From: Parasponia andersonii
Taxonomy: Eukaryota; Streptophyta; Magnoliopsida; Rosales; Cannabaceae
DNA length: 64,000 nt
NCBI GenBank assembly: GCA_002914805.1
Contig: JXTB01000061.1
Span: 589,087 to 653,086, forward strand
Direction: 5' to 3'
Positions 37,064-48,493 of the stretch are shown in pieces; the stretch's first letter is position 1; each line of letters begins with the position of its first letter. The translations under genes and the position numbers were made by a program. The notes below the pieces were generated by a model that did not search any database, had not been told where the DNA came from, and saw nothing but the letters and a program-made list of their open reading frames with translations.

Positions 37064-37427
37064 ATCTCTCCTTTTTTGATGATAACAAACATTTGATTTA
37101 AAAGAAGTAAAGAGTGCAAAATAAGTAGAGATAGGTATCCTTACCAAACTTTAAAAGCTCCCCTTCAAAATATGCTTAATGTAAGGAGAGTAAAACTCTC
37201 CCTTAAACTTATAAGATATGCATATTTTATTTTTATTTGAGCTCATAGATACCACTTGTAAAAAAAATTCTAATAGATACTAATTGAAAAAAAATGCTTA
37301 TAGATACCAATTATGTGAATAACTAAATTGATACCAATGGAATTTCAATTAAAAGCAATTGTAACTCAAAATACATTCTTCTGCCCCTTTTGATATCTAT
37401 TGGTTAGAGTATGCAACTATAAAATCA
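37064..37427 (-). mobile_element. 3' internal end of a second, tandem SIRE copy
   Basis: Co-linear with 30642-31003 along its whole length (same purine tract, same 'gctcatagataccact', same 'ggtatcaatttagttattca' on the minus strand). It stops where the Tat/Athila-like LTR begins. Non-coding. Confidence 0.88.
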
Positions 37428-38978
37428 CACACTCCCGTGTAAGTGTACATGGTTACAAATTATATAGATATGGAAGTAGAGTATCGATCCCATGAGGATT
37501 AATTACTAAGTCTAAGCTAAGTATTAAAATTGGTCAATTCTAACTTTATCCAAACAACCGAAATATAGATTTTGAAGGACTAAAATAAAACAATTAAACT
37601 AGCATGTAAAATGAATAAAAGATAAACAATAAGAAGAATGCCTAGATTTACTAATTCCCTAACCATATTTTAAACACACAATCTCCCAATTTCCCTCTTA
37701 TATCAATTAATTCATTAGAGCTGTCAACTAAGAATTCAAATGTATTCACAAACTCTTTCTCAAGACATAAATAAAAATATCTAGACAAGCTAATATGTTT
37801 CTCCTAACATAAATTGACTAGATTCATTAAGTTTAGTTATTCACACACAAAGGTTGCACAAATCATATAAGTATATTTTCATCCTCTATAAATTTACCTC
37901 AAACTAGGTAATCCTATGTTGTTCTACCTATGTCCAAACCTAAATTCTCCTTCCCAAGTTCATAAAGGTTTCACTCAACAATCTATTTAGTAATCAATTA
38001 AATAAAAACAATAAGCACAAGATAAAACAAATAACTCAACAATAGATTTAATTAATAAAATAAGAGAGAAATAAACAAACAAAATATTCAAGGTTGGTTC
38101 ACATAGTAAAACTAAACAAAGAAATATTTAGTTCATAATATAAATTGAGAACAATAACATTTTCATACAATGAATTCAAGAAATACAAAATATCAATGAT
38201 AAAAGAGTTTTAGAATTCTCTCTCTTTGAAGAGCTTGAAGGTATTAATAGAGGTTGTCAATCTCCTCCTCCAAGGTTGGTTCTTGCTCTCTTGATTCTTT
38301 TCTCAAATATTTGCTCTCAATAATATCTCTCTCTAAATATAAAAAATAGAAAGAAAAACTCAAAAGAAAATGAAGAAAAGATGGTATGAACAAAGAATGG
38401 TGTTGATGTTGTGGAGGAGATAAAAAAAATGAAGACTTCGAGTTTGTGTCTTCTTTTTCTTCTTCTTCTTCTATAGCTACCTCCCTCTCTTCCTCTATAT
38501 CCCAAGATGCTCTTTCAACCTTAAAGATAGGGTTTTAAAGTGATGGCTCGTGTAAATCTAAGGCAGGCCGAATCTAGACCCTTGGATCATTAAAAAGTTG
38601 ATTTCAACTGTTAATTTTTGACTTAGGATTTAGAGAGTAGCGCCCGACATAAAAAATTAGGCACTCTAGTGCCATGTTTCTGCTAGTTTGGTGCCCCAGC
38701 TTCCTGGGTGCGCTATTTCTTTATTTTAGCTCCGATTTGCCTAATTTTCATTGCGTTACGATTGTTCAATGGTTTGAAAATTCCATTTGTGAGCCACAAA
38801 TTCACCTCATTTTTTTTATCAAATACTTTTTTTCATTCTCCTATTGACATAAGCAAATAAAATATTAAAACAACAAGAAAAACACTTAAAAATAACTTAA
38901 TTCAAATAAGAATAGAGTAAAACTTAAGGCATAATAGTACTAGATAACTCCAATTTTATGGACTTAATAATATCATCA
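37428..38978 (-). mobile_element. Tat/Athila-like LTR, probably a 3' LTR
   Basis: Minus-strand TGATGATATTATTAAG (38978) to about 37428. It aligns in style and partly in sequence with the solo LTR at 55232-56740: shared 'gtgaatacatt.gaattcttagttg', 'aatcta.tcaatttatgttag', 'gtttggataaa' and a terminal 'gtgggatcgatact'-like stretch. Retrotransposon internal sequence follows on the right (38979-39505), so it is not a solo LTR. It interrupts the tandem SIRE copy. The exact left end is uncertain by a few bases. Confidence 0.75.
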
Positions 38979-39505
38979 AAAAGAAATCTACAAGGAAGAA
39001 GAATAAAGAAAATAGCAATACAATATCCAATGCAAAGTAATAGAAAATACAGAGTTCATACATTAGAGTTCAAGCACGGAAAATAACCAAAACAAACATA
39101 GAGTTCAAACCAAAAAAATCCGAGAGTGTAGAGCATGAAGCAATAGAAAATAAAAAGGAACTATAGAGGAGGAAAACACCCAACGAAGGACTGCATCATT
39201 TGCATCCTCTCGTCCTGTTGATCTTTAATGATCTGGAACTGGCGTTCTTGATGTTATCGGATTGAGTTAACATTAGTTGATAGAATTTGAAAGTGCTTAA
39301 GTTCGGTGTCATGTAGATGCTGGATGTCCAACTGGATGATATTGAGACGTTCTGATAGGCTATTGAAGGCTTCGGTATAGTCAAATAGTTGTTTAGGAGC
39401 CTCCTCAACTTGAGTGCCCTCAGGAATGCCTTCAACAGTGCAAGTAGCAACTTCAGCACCACTATCGCTAGCACCACTTCTTGTAAATAAATTGTATCCA
39501 TATTT
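38979..39505 (-). pseudogene. Truncated internal ORF next to the Tat/Athila-like LTR
   Basis: One minus-strand frame gives an acidic coiled-coil-like segment (SGAEVATCTVEGIPEGTQVE, then FNSLSERLNIIQLDIQHLHD), with no catalytic motif. This resembles the helical ORF products placed near the 3' end of non-autonomous Tat/Athila-like elements. It runs out at about 39505 with nothing of the element beyond, so most of the element is missing. The family is not certain. Confidence 0.45.
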
Positions 39506-41637
39506 TCTATGAATCTACATCATAATCATTAAGATTTAGATTTGTATAATTAAATGAACCTTTATTCAAATAATATTATGCACAAATAGTTACTCAATGA
39601 TACTTTATTTTACTAATATAAAATTATTTATATTTCAACTACTTTTATGAGCTTCTCCTAGTAATTTAAATGCATTTTAGTTTTTGCTACACTAATAAGT
39701 TTGAACAAGTTAAAAATGATATGGAATAACATGTTAATCTCGCTTATTTTCATATTTGTTATTGCTCTATTAACCGGTAATTACACATTTACATTTTTTT
39801 TTCTTTTTTTCTTTTGTAATTTCAAGTTAAAAGGGTTATAAAATATGGAAAAAAATAAATCTAAATAGGATTCATCTTACAGAATATTTTTTTATAAAAA
39901 ATGTTTATATATGTGAATCCATGGCAATATAAAATAGTCTCAAAATTAAAGATATATAAATATATATATACATTTCTTTTTAAATGTGGGACTTAACGAA
40001 TGACCTCCACTTATTACAAATTAAAAAAAAATACCTACTACTACGTAATCCCCACACCACCCTATTAGGAATCATAGGATTTTACCCTAACCCCCGGTAT
40101 AACTCGAACCTAGGACTGAGATATCAGGTAGTAGGTACTCTTACCACTTAAGTCAACCCACTTCATTGTATATATGCATATATTTACATAATTATCTAGC
40201 AAACAAAGTCAAAAATAGTCAAGCAAAAAAAAAAAGCATAAAAATGATCTAAATAATGAAATGGTATCAAATTAAAAAATAAAAGGAGAATATTTTTTAA
40301 TGCCCTTTATTTTAATCACTTTTTATGGAGGATATGGAGGCCAAAAAATTGCACTGAACTTTTGGCTAATTAGAGTGGGCCTTTGATTGCTTCATCACAA
40401 GTTGATTGCTTCAAAGTGTGGTCATCTTTTCTAAATTCACCAAGGACGTCAAGAAATCAAAATAGCTTTCTGATTCTCCTTCCTAAATTTCTCCTAGTCT
40501 AACAGTATATTTCTCTCATAAAAGTTTCTCTAATTTTGATGAGGTATTTGTAAAACTAATGAAATTAGTAGTCCCCTACAGTCCTATAGTACCTATTTGT
40601 AATAGAAGATAGGATAGAATCCTTCCCACTCAAACTTTTTTAAGTAAGGTTAGCTATTTTAATAAGAATTCTCTAAATTAGAGTATTCCTCTCGTAGATT
40701 TATCCAAAGGAACAAAATAGGAGGATATACAGATAATTATATCCAAAAAGATATATAGAAGAAAAGTCCACAATTATAGGACTCTAAAGGAGGTGCCTAA
40801 GGATAGTACAGGCACCCTCTAGCTCGGTGGTGTGTGTGGCAAAGGTTAACTTATCTTATGCATGCCCTAAAAGCATAAAAAAATCCTATAATAGCATTTG
40901 AGTTTAAGAAGTGCATATTACTTGTTACCTATTTCATGCAATATTCATAATATAAAATCTTTCATATCAAATATAAAACATCTTAAAGTTCATAGACTAA
41001 AAGCTGAAAATAGAATTATTCACATAAAGAACTATATATGGTAGATATAATTCTATATTTACATTTACTCTAAATATTATTCATAGCCCATATAATAGAA
41101 CTTGACAATCTATCCGAAATAAAGGTTCTAGGTTTTTTCTAGTTTCAATTAGGAATGATGAGTCTAAATTCTTCAAAGTATTGATGTCAACTAGAATTCC
41201 TATAGAATTCCTAGTGCGCTTTAGGTAAATGAATATTGTTATTAAGGAACATATTTTCATAAAAGTACAACTAAGGATGTCTATCTTAATCTTGAAATAA
41301 ATCATGAACCCATATTCATGAATTATATTATTTGAGATTTAAAATTTTCAATCTTATGATCCGTTAGATTGAACTTAGTATTTTGACAATGTAATCTCAT
41401 GGATGTAGTAAACATATATTTATAGATATAGAAATCATAGTCATTATTGATTTAAGAGTTATAAGTGTTTGGATAATTAAAACTTTGTATTAGGTATTAT
41501 ATCATGTATTTTATTGAAATATGATTCTCATAACAAAGTCAGGTTATCCATTGTACCTATATGAGGTATTAAGGAACAAAAAGTTTGGAAAACAAAATAT
41601 CTAGTTCATTTATTGACATTTTTTTTTATGAAGATAC
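39506..41637. other. AT-rich intergenic DNA
   Basis: No gene seen apart from the SINE listed separately. The region around 40780-40850 is slightly more GC-rich, without identifiable content. Confidence 0.5.
39976..40164 (-). mobile_element. tRNA-derived SINE, second type
   Basis: On the minus strand it starts gaagtgggttgacttaagtg (40164), with a B-box GGTTCGAGTTAT (about 40102-40113), 'gtggggattacgtagtagta', and a 3' tail containing 'gtaataagtgg' and 'gtcccacattt'. Same family as 17911-18060, but the 3' tail is more complete and matches that of the other SINE type at 23615-23768. Confidence 0.82.
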
Positions 41638-43261
41638 TGTTAGAAAATGCACTAAAAAGCAGTATTATTTAACAATATAATAAAGGATTTAAATATTATC
41701 TATTTGATATTAATAAATTTCATATTTTGATTATTTTTTAAATCCAGGTTTCATGTATGTTTATGATACTTTAGCTTTTATACTATATAAGTGTCAAGAT
41801 ATAATACTATATAAATGCCAACAAGTTTCCATGATATGATGATAAAATAAATGAATGACTCTAAATTGAGATTATTAGCAGGAGATACCATCTTTTTATT
41901 TTATTATATCTACATGAAATGTTCATAGTCTGCTATTAGAGATGAAATACTCTATTTAACTATAGAATGTAGTATTGTCTATCTCAATAAGATTGATAAA
42001 GTCTCTAATCAACAAAGTATATGAGTTTAGATAGAAACACTAGTACATCATAAGTATGTTATAGATGTAGTAAATTAGACTAGTGATATAGATATTGAGG
42101 CTAAGTATCGTAACTCAATATTCAATTATCATTAACTAGCACTATTATAGTTTATCTTAATCCAAACTATTTGTTAGAATTGCTTTCTTTAGTTATATCT
42201 CTTTGACTTACTAAAGGGCTAATTTCTATGAAGCATGATTCGAATTTCGATATCTTAGGAGATATGATTGTAGAAGTGGTAACTGTATCTTATAGTTGTG
42301 GATACCATGCATATAATGCCAATTTGAGATTTTTCATAGATATTCAATTATAATTGAAAACCAGATCCCCAGTATTCATAATGCGAATTAAATGTGTTTA
42401 TATTTGGCGAATATGAAATACAATAGTCATATTATATCGATAGAACTCAGAGATAAATAGGTACTGAAAGGGTAATATGATAATTCCACATTTCTAGTAC
42501 GACATGACATTGAGGATGATACTATTAGTATAGTATATATTAAATGGATTGGTTATTTATGATGATAATGGGCTTTACAGAAAAATATATGATTTAGTCT
42601 AAGAGTGCAATATTGGACCTTTAGTGAAGTGTCTCTAATATTAATAGTATTGTTGATAGATATCATATAAGAGTTTATTTTGATATTTATCTAACACTAT
42701 TAGATCTTAGGCTATTTGGATCTGTTAGATCTTCTTCTAGTTCATATAATAGTCCTGATCTAATAAGCTTATTAATTAAGCCAGTAAGCCATTTTGGGTT
42801 TACTACTCACTCTTATATAAAAGCAAAATATTCTCATTAGTTGAGTTAACACAAGTATTAGCTTGTTGCACAGAATACCATTCTTTAGTGTATGCCACAC
42901 AAATTGAGATAGTGAGGAAAAGAGAAATTGGACCATAGCAAGAAAAGAAAGAATTCATCTTCTTGTTCAACTCATTCATCTCTCATTAAGATTTGAGGAG
43001 GGTGCTCATACTCTGGATTTCCTTGGAGGCTCTAAAGAATAGAAGAGAAGACTTGAGGGTTGTGAAGTTCATTATCTTGAAGAGCTTACGATTGAAAAGT
43101 GATTCTAGGTTTCTCTCGATATACACATGAATTGATACATGCTAGAATCTAGATTCTTATATGCATATTAGTTGTGAAAGTGTATTTCATATAAAATTTT
43201 TAAAATCTATTACCCTGCATACGTGTTTGATGCCATTCCACTATATATATAAAAACCAACA
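41638..43261 (+). mobile_element. Solo LTR, copia-type
   Basis: 1624 bp, TGTTAGAAAATGC...AAACCAACA, flanked by identical 5-bp target duplications gatac (41633-41637 and 43262-43266). No primer site or internal DNA is attached, so it was left by LTR-LTR recombination. A TATA-like 'cttatataaaag' lies at about 42812-42822. It shares spaced segments (gaaacactagt, 'ctagcactattatag', 'tactagaa.gg') with the LTR at 50611-52013, so the two belong to related copia families. Confidence 0.9.
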
Positions 43262-43266
43262 GATAC

Positions 43267-44755
43267 ATCTCCATATATTTAATTATAAATTAGCTCATAT
43301 AATATATACTTAATTTTATAATGTAATAACTATCATTTAATGGAGTGGACCATTACTAGTATATTTGTTCCATTTAAATATGAGTTAATAAGAATGGGGC
43401 TCAGCATATTTGAGTCTAAATTAGATCAACTCAACAATTCCACTGCATTTAAAGAATAAGAATTTGGACTATCACACGATGCAAAGAGCCTTTGTGGCTT
43501 TCTTTAAGTAGAACTCCTCCGCTGGAAAGGGTAAAGATTAGGGTACAAAATCTTGCACCAATAATTTACACCAGTGATGTGACACTAATTTTAGCCATAT
43601 AATTTTAAATGATATGATCTCACTTTCAAAAAAGAAGTGGTTGAAGTAAATATCCCTCATGTGATGTAAGATATTAGTATTCCTAGTATTACTCCTATTT
43701 GAAAATATCTTGTAGTTTTTTATCTATCTATATATATAGTTCCAATTCAAGTATTTTAACTAGAATAATAGTCTACCAGTACTCTTTTATAAATAGATGA
43801 TTAGGGTGGTTGATTGATATGAACTTTCTATTAGCTAGTAACTATCTCAGAAAAAACTAAAAAGACCTCTAAAGACAGAAAAATGTGAGAGTGTCTGAAT
43901 AAATGATTCCAGAAAAGAAATTGATGCTGATTCATTGGCATTCATTAGAGATTTTATTAAAGGAGCTCACACTATGTATCAATCAGATTTTGCATCATGC
44001 CAAAAGATCTTGTGCAAGGAAAAATAGTCTTATAAAATAATTTTTTATTTTTATTATTCTACTACGTACTTAAAAGTTTTAAAGGCTATGTTCTATACAT
44101 ATTTGAGTCTCTTATATTATTTTCTAGATTAGCCTATTATTCTATACAAGTAGTGGATTTATTGGGCTTATTTACTTTATGATCCAATATACTAGGCCCA
44201 ATACTAATAAACTATTAATTCTCCTTTAAAAAAATCAACTCTTAATTACGTAGTCTAATAATACTATTAATACTCCATTACACTAAGGACATATATACTA
44301 ATCTATAATGGAGAGAAAAAGAAAAAATATTCCTTTTCATGTAATTAACTATTACGTAAATACATGAAATGGAATTATAGCCTTCTCCATTTATTATTTC
44401 TTATTTATCTTTATTTCTTTCTACTCATTTTCTTTATAGGTTAGTAAACATGGCCTAAAGATATATTACTGAACTCTTAGATTGTATATATATTAAGGAA
44501 GTACTTTTTACATGAATTGCTAACCCTAAGTTTAGACCCTAATATTGTTAGAAAGCATTTAGACATCATTTTGACATCTGAATAAATTTGAGTTTGTGTA
44601 TTTTGCTTAAATTAGGTTATACATGGTTCTAGGCCATAGTATGGGTCTTGAAGTACAACCTTTATTGTTAAATAATATTAGTATAAAATAGTTGTCTAGT
44701 TAAGATACCTTAATTTATTATAATGCTGGCACATAGCCCCGCGAATGTAAAATCT
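43267..44755. other. AT-rich intergenic DNA
   Basis: No gene or element recognised. Confidence 0.5.
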
Positions 44756-45076
44756 ATAGAAACCTATTTTTTTAACGGTATTTTGGATATTTTGCTCATA
44801 ATTAAAAAAAAATAGATATTTTTAAAGAAGAACCAATCACCATATCTCTCCTATAAACCAACTGACACTCCCTCTCTCTCGTTTTCTTCTGTTCTTTTTC
44901 CTTTCCTCACATAAAGAGGCGAAGCTTTGTCGGCTGTCACCACAACCCTATGCAACTGATAGGCCTGCCCGAGTGCACCATCAGTCATCGACGAGTCAAA
45001 ATCGACCATTGTTGTTGCCCATCGTGCCTTGACGATGAAGCTAAGAGGCCACAAAATCAATGCCCATTGTTGTGTT
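44756..45076 (+). mobile_element. Gypsy LTR, left part (interrupted)
   Basis: TGTAAAATCTATAG start, then a leader with 'gaagctttgtcggctgtcac' and 'cgacgagtc' aligning with 60106 onward. It breaks at 45076, where another LTR has inserted, and resumes at 48494. No polypurine tract precedes it. Confidence 0.8.
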
Positions 45077-45602
45077 TGTTAGGGAATAACCTCACCAATA
45101 GACACACAATAGTGGAAGCGATAAAATAAATGAATAGGACACACAAAATTAGCGTGGTTCATCAAATTGGCTACGTCCACGGAGCTGCTGCAGATTTTCA
45201 CTATTGGGAGAAAAAGAACCTTTATAAGTGTTTACACTCAACACTCTCAACTCACACCCCAGACCCTGAATACACCCAAGAGAAAAACTGTATTTTTCTC
45301 TTAACTCTCAAGAATAAAAACTCTCAATTTTTACTCTCACTTTACACTTGGTGTATTTCACTCTTTTTGGGATGAAAACAAATGAGCAATAGGGTCCCTA
45401 TTTATAGTTGAGGCTCACCAACCCTTTACACATTTTTTATCACATTTTCTATATATATCACACGAATTGTACACGGTTTCTACCGTGTATTGTTTTGGCT
45501 GACAAGAGCATTAAATGCTCAATACACGGATTGATAACCGTGTTTCTTTTGCTGGCGCATATCAAGAGCAATTAATGCTCTTTTCCTTTTCACACGTTAA
45601 CA
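45077..45602 (-). repeat. LTR of a copia-like element, complete copy
   Basis: 526 bp, minus-strand TGTTAACGTGTG (45602) to ...ttccctaaca (45077). Orientation is set by a TATA box CTATAAATAGGG (minus, about 45398-45409) followed by a transcript-like leader and the 'acgtagccaatttgatgaaccacg' region common near the 3' end of plant copia LTRs (here 'gaaccacgctaattttgtg'). The gtgtt before it (45072-45076) pairs with gtgtt at 48494-48498. No polypurine tract is next to 45603, where NLR coding sequence begins instead. Confidence 0.82.
45471..45580. promoter_or_regulatory. Duplicated palindromic module in LTR U3
   Basis: Two successive units each hold an ACACGG...CCGTGT inverted repeat followed by a GAGCA(A)TT...AATGCTC palindrome: 45471-45520 and 45524-45580. 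They lie upstream of the TATA box on the minus strand, where LTR enhancers sit. Function is inferred. Confidence 0.5.
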
Positions 45603-47630
45603 ATTTAAGGCGAGCGCGCGCAGATTATGAAGCTTTGGAATCCAATCCCGCGACTTCTGCAACCTTCCCGCTAACTCAAGATGCTTCAGTAAATGAGGTG
45701 AGGATGAAATGTTTTGTAAATCCAGGATCTCGTCTTTAGTAATCGAATACACAGTCAAATTCTTGAGATTGTTCATCTTCTCTATGGAGCCGCAGAGAGC
45801 TTTCCCAAATTGTGCAGTCAATCTTGAAATTTCAAGACACTTTAGCTGACTTAGCTTTTGTAGCTCCTGAATGAAATGAAACCCGTTATGATTTGCTTCC
45901 ACAAGGGTAAGTATCTGCAAATTCTAATCCCTTCCTGTAGTTTCGCTCCATGATATGAATTTGAATTATGTTAACCATGGGGTTCCAATAAAGGGCGATA
46001 AGGTGGTGGAGATTTCGAAGCTTGTTAATCTCCACAGGTAGCTCTTGAACTGGGGTTTTTGTGAGATCCATGGTCTGCAAGTTATGTAGCTTTCCTATGG
46101 GGACAGAATCAATAATCAATAGGAGCATTTGTCAAATCCAACAGCTTTAGAAGCTTGAATTTTTCAAACAAAGTCACCATGAACGAGTCAGTCCACACAT
46201 CAATGTCGAAAAGATAAATAGAACGAACTGCGTGTTTGATCTCTAGGACATTTTCTGTACTGTTGTAGATTGATAAGCGATTGCTTTTCTCTTGAAATCT
46301 TTGCTTCTTTTCATTCACAACCTGACAAAAACCAAAGTCATCAGCCCTTGATAGAATGATCTCACGCATCAAATCATGGACATGACATCTTCTAAATAAC
46401 GCGTAAAAGTCTTCACAGGACACTAAAGTTCCTACAAATAAGCTCATTCAAATAATCTTGGGCGACTTCCTCCATTGTCTTGTGCCTCTTTTCTTTAACA
46501 AAACCTTCAGCAATCCAAAATTTAAATACTCTTTCGTCTTCTATAAAATGGTCCCCAGGAAACATGCCGAAAAATAATAAGCAATACTTAAGGTGGTAAG
46601 GTAAATCGTGATAACTAAGAACAAGAACTTTTGAAATACTAGCAAGTTTGGGATTACATTGAAACTCAGAATTCAGATTCTCAAGCAGAACTGGCCACTC
46701 GGAAACAACCTTTTCCTTAGTGGAAAGTAAACCAGCTATAGCTGTAGTTACAAGAGGCAACCCTTGGCATCTTTTAACAGTCTCAAGAGACAATTGCTTT
46801 AACTCTAAGCTGTCCAACTCCGCTCTTGCTCGAATTGAAATGCCTTTTTGTAAAACAATTCTAGGGCCATCTCTTCGGAAAAAGGTTGTAATTTAAGAAC
46901 AAAATCACAAGACGTTTCTTCATATGAAGCGGCAATAATGTCATTACGCGTTGTGATGATTATCCTACTTCCTTCTTTGTTACTAGGCAAAGCATATTTT
47001 ATAACTTCCCAAAAATTTGTTTGCCAAATATCATCAAAAACAACTAAGTACCTCTTCGTCTGTAAGTATCGATCCTTTTGAGAAGACTAATTACCTCTTC
47101 CATTGTGGTGATTTCTCCAAAATCTGGGCATATGTGCTTTGCCATGACAATGAGTCGCTTCTTCAAGTTGCATGTTTGAGACACTGTGACCCATGTACGG
47201 TAATCAAAGTGTCCTTCCACTGCTCCATTGTCGTAGACATGCTTAGCGAGAGTAGTCTTACCAATTCCACCTGTTCCCACTAGCGAAATCACCGTACGCG
47301 TGGATGTCCCTTCGAGTAATCTTCTCATAATTTCCTCAGAAGTCGAATCAATTCCCACGAGTTCATCTTCTTCAATAAAAAGAGAGCCTAATCTAGGGTC
47401 ATGCCCTTCAACATCTCTGGTGGTTCTGCTACTTGTTCCTTGCTCCAGGGGCCTCAAGCCGTTTCTTTCACCTCTGTCCTTGATATCACGCAACGACACT
47501 TTTGTATTTCGAATGCGATAAGCGACATTGAAACGCAACCTAAAGGCTCTGATAAACCGACCTGCTTTACGGAATGAACCAATGCATCCATTATTTCCAT
47601 GACAAGTGCTCTGTCGTCCCACGTGAAAAA
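45603..47630 (-). pseudogene. CC-NB-LRR (RPM1-like) resistance gene pseudogene
   Basis: Plant intracellular immune receptors of this class bind ATP/ADP through the NB-ARC domain and sense pathogen effectors in the cytoplasm. Read on the minus strand: end of the coiled-coil domain (FIRAFRLRFNVAYRI, about 47570); NB-ARC with P-loop GTGGIGKTTLAKHVY (47232-47279), RNBS-A HFDYRTWVTVSQT, kinase-2 LVVFDDIW (47024-47048), RNBS-B GSRIIITTRN, GLPL CQGLPLV (about 46760), RNBS-D YHDLPYHLKYCLLFFGMFPG and MHD as CHVHDLM (about 46375-46390); then leucine-rich repeats (GKLHNLQTMDL, DWIPKLHNLRALAL) to the LTR boundary. Frameshifts occur near 47046, 46806, 46420 and 45900, and LRR sequence is deleted near 46115. 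The N-terminus is cut at 47630 by a gypsy LTR and the C-terminus at 45603. It cannot encode a full receptor. Confidence 0.93.
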
Positions 47631-48282
47631 TGTAAAAATCCGGAATTTTCGAGGGTAATTTGGACATTTTACCAATTTTCCTGATAAAATATTGTGGGGA
47701 TTAATTTGCAAAAATTTTGTACAGAGGGACTAAATTACAAATTTTGGAAGACTAGATTGATAGAGATTTAAAATTTTGGGGACTTATGTATAATTTTTGA
47801 AAAATTACACAGACATATAAAGTTGGGCCACGTGGCCCTGCTCAACCAATCCCCTCTCTTCTTCTCTCTTTCTCTTCTCGAAACTCTCTTTCTCTCTCCT
47901 CTCTCGGATCTCTATCGGCCGCACCACCGCAGGATCGCCTCCGGCCACCATCCGCCACCCCAACCAGCTGATGAGCCTCTGCCAGGTTGCCACGAAGCTC
48001 CGCCGCCCCTCGCCGCTTGCTGCCGCTGCCTTTGTCGCCGGAAAAAGCCATTGATGGACCCATTTCGGTTTTTCCGTCACTGGTGACGATTTCAGCCACT
48101 ATTCGGCCTCAAACCAGTCCTGTTGGATTCGTATCGTCGCAAGGATCATCAAGGTATATATATCTCAACTCCATTTTGCTCGGATTGAAAGGTGTCATTT
48201 TTGGGCATTTCGAGTTTATGGTTGTTGTTCTCGATCCGGCCATTGGATTGTGTTTTTGACTGCATTTTTGGAATGTACTCGG
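47631..48282 (+). mobile_element. Gypsy LTR start, ends in the assembly gap
   Basis: Starts TGTAAAAATCCGG and follows the minus-strand sequence of 3548 downward: 'attaatttgcaaaa', 'gggactaaattacaa', a CT-rich leader, a GCC-rich stretch, 'ttggattcgt' and 'tatatatatct'. It abuts the NLR coiled-coil region, so it inserted in or next to that gene. It ends at the N run. Confidence 0.72.
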
Positions 48283-48398
48283 NNNNNNNNNNNNNNNNNN
48301 NNNNNNNNNNNNNNNNNNNNNNNNNNNNNNNNNNNNNNNNNNNNNNNNNNNNNNNNNNNNNNNNNNNNNNNNNNNNNNNNNNNNNNNNNNNNNNNNNN
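48283..48398. other. Assembly gap (116 N)
   Basis: Run of N. Its true length is unknown. Confidence 1.
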
Positions 48399-48493
48399 GC
48401 ATTAAATGCTCAATACACGGATTGATAACCGTGTTTCTTTTGCTGGCGCATATCAAGAGCAATTAATGCTCTTTTCCTTTTCACACGTTAACA
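48399..48493 (-). repeat. Second copy of the copia-like LTR, partial
   Basis: 95 bases identical to 45508-45602, ending at the same TGTTAACG terminus, and followed by the target duplication gtgtt (48494-48498). The rest of this LTR is lost in the gap. Confidence 0.85.

Noticed and set aside
47805..48259. Overlapping frames on both strands, GC-rich, with a possible N-terminal exon
   Set aside because: The sequence is the leader and GC-rich part of a gypsy LTR also found at 1-3548; the frames come from its lack of A/T stops and one runs into the N gap.
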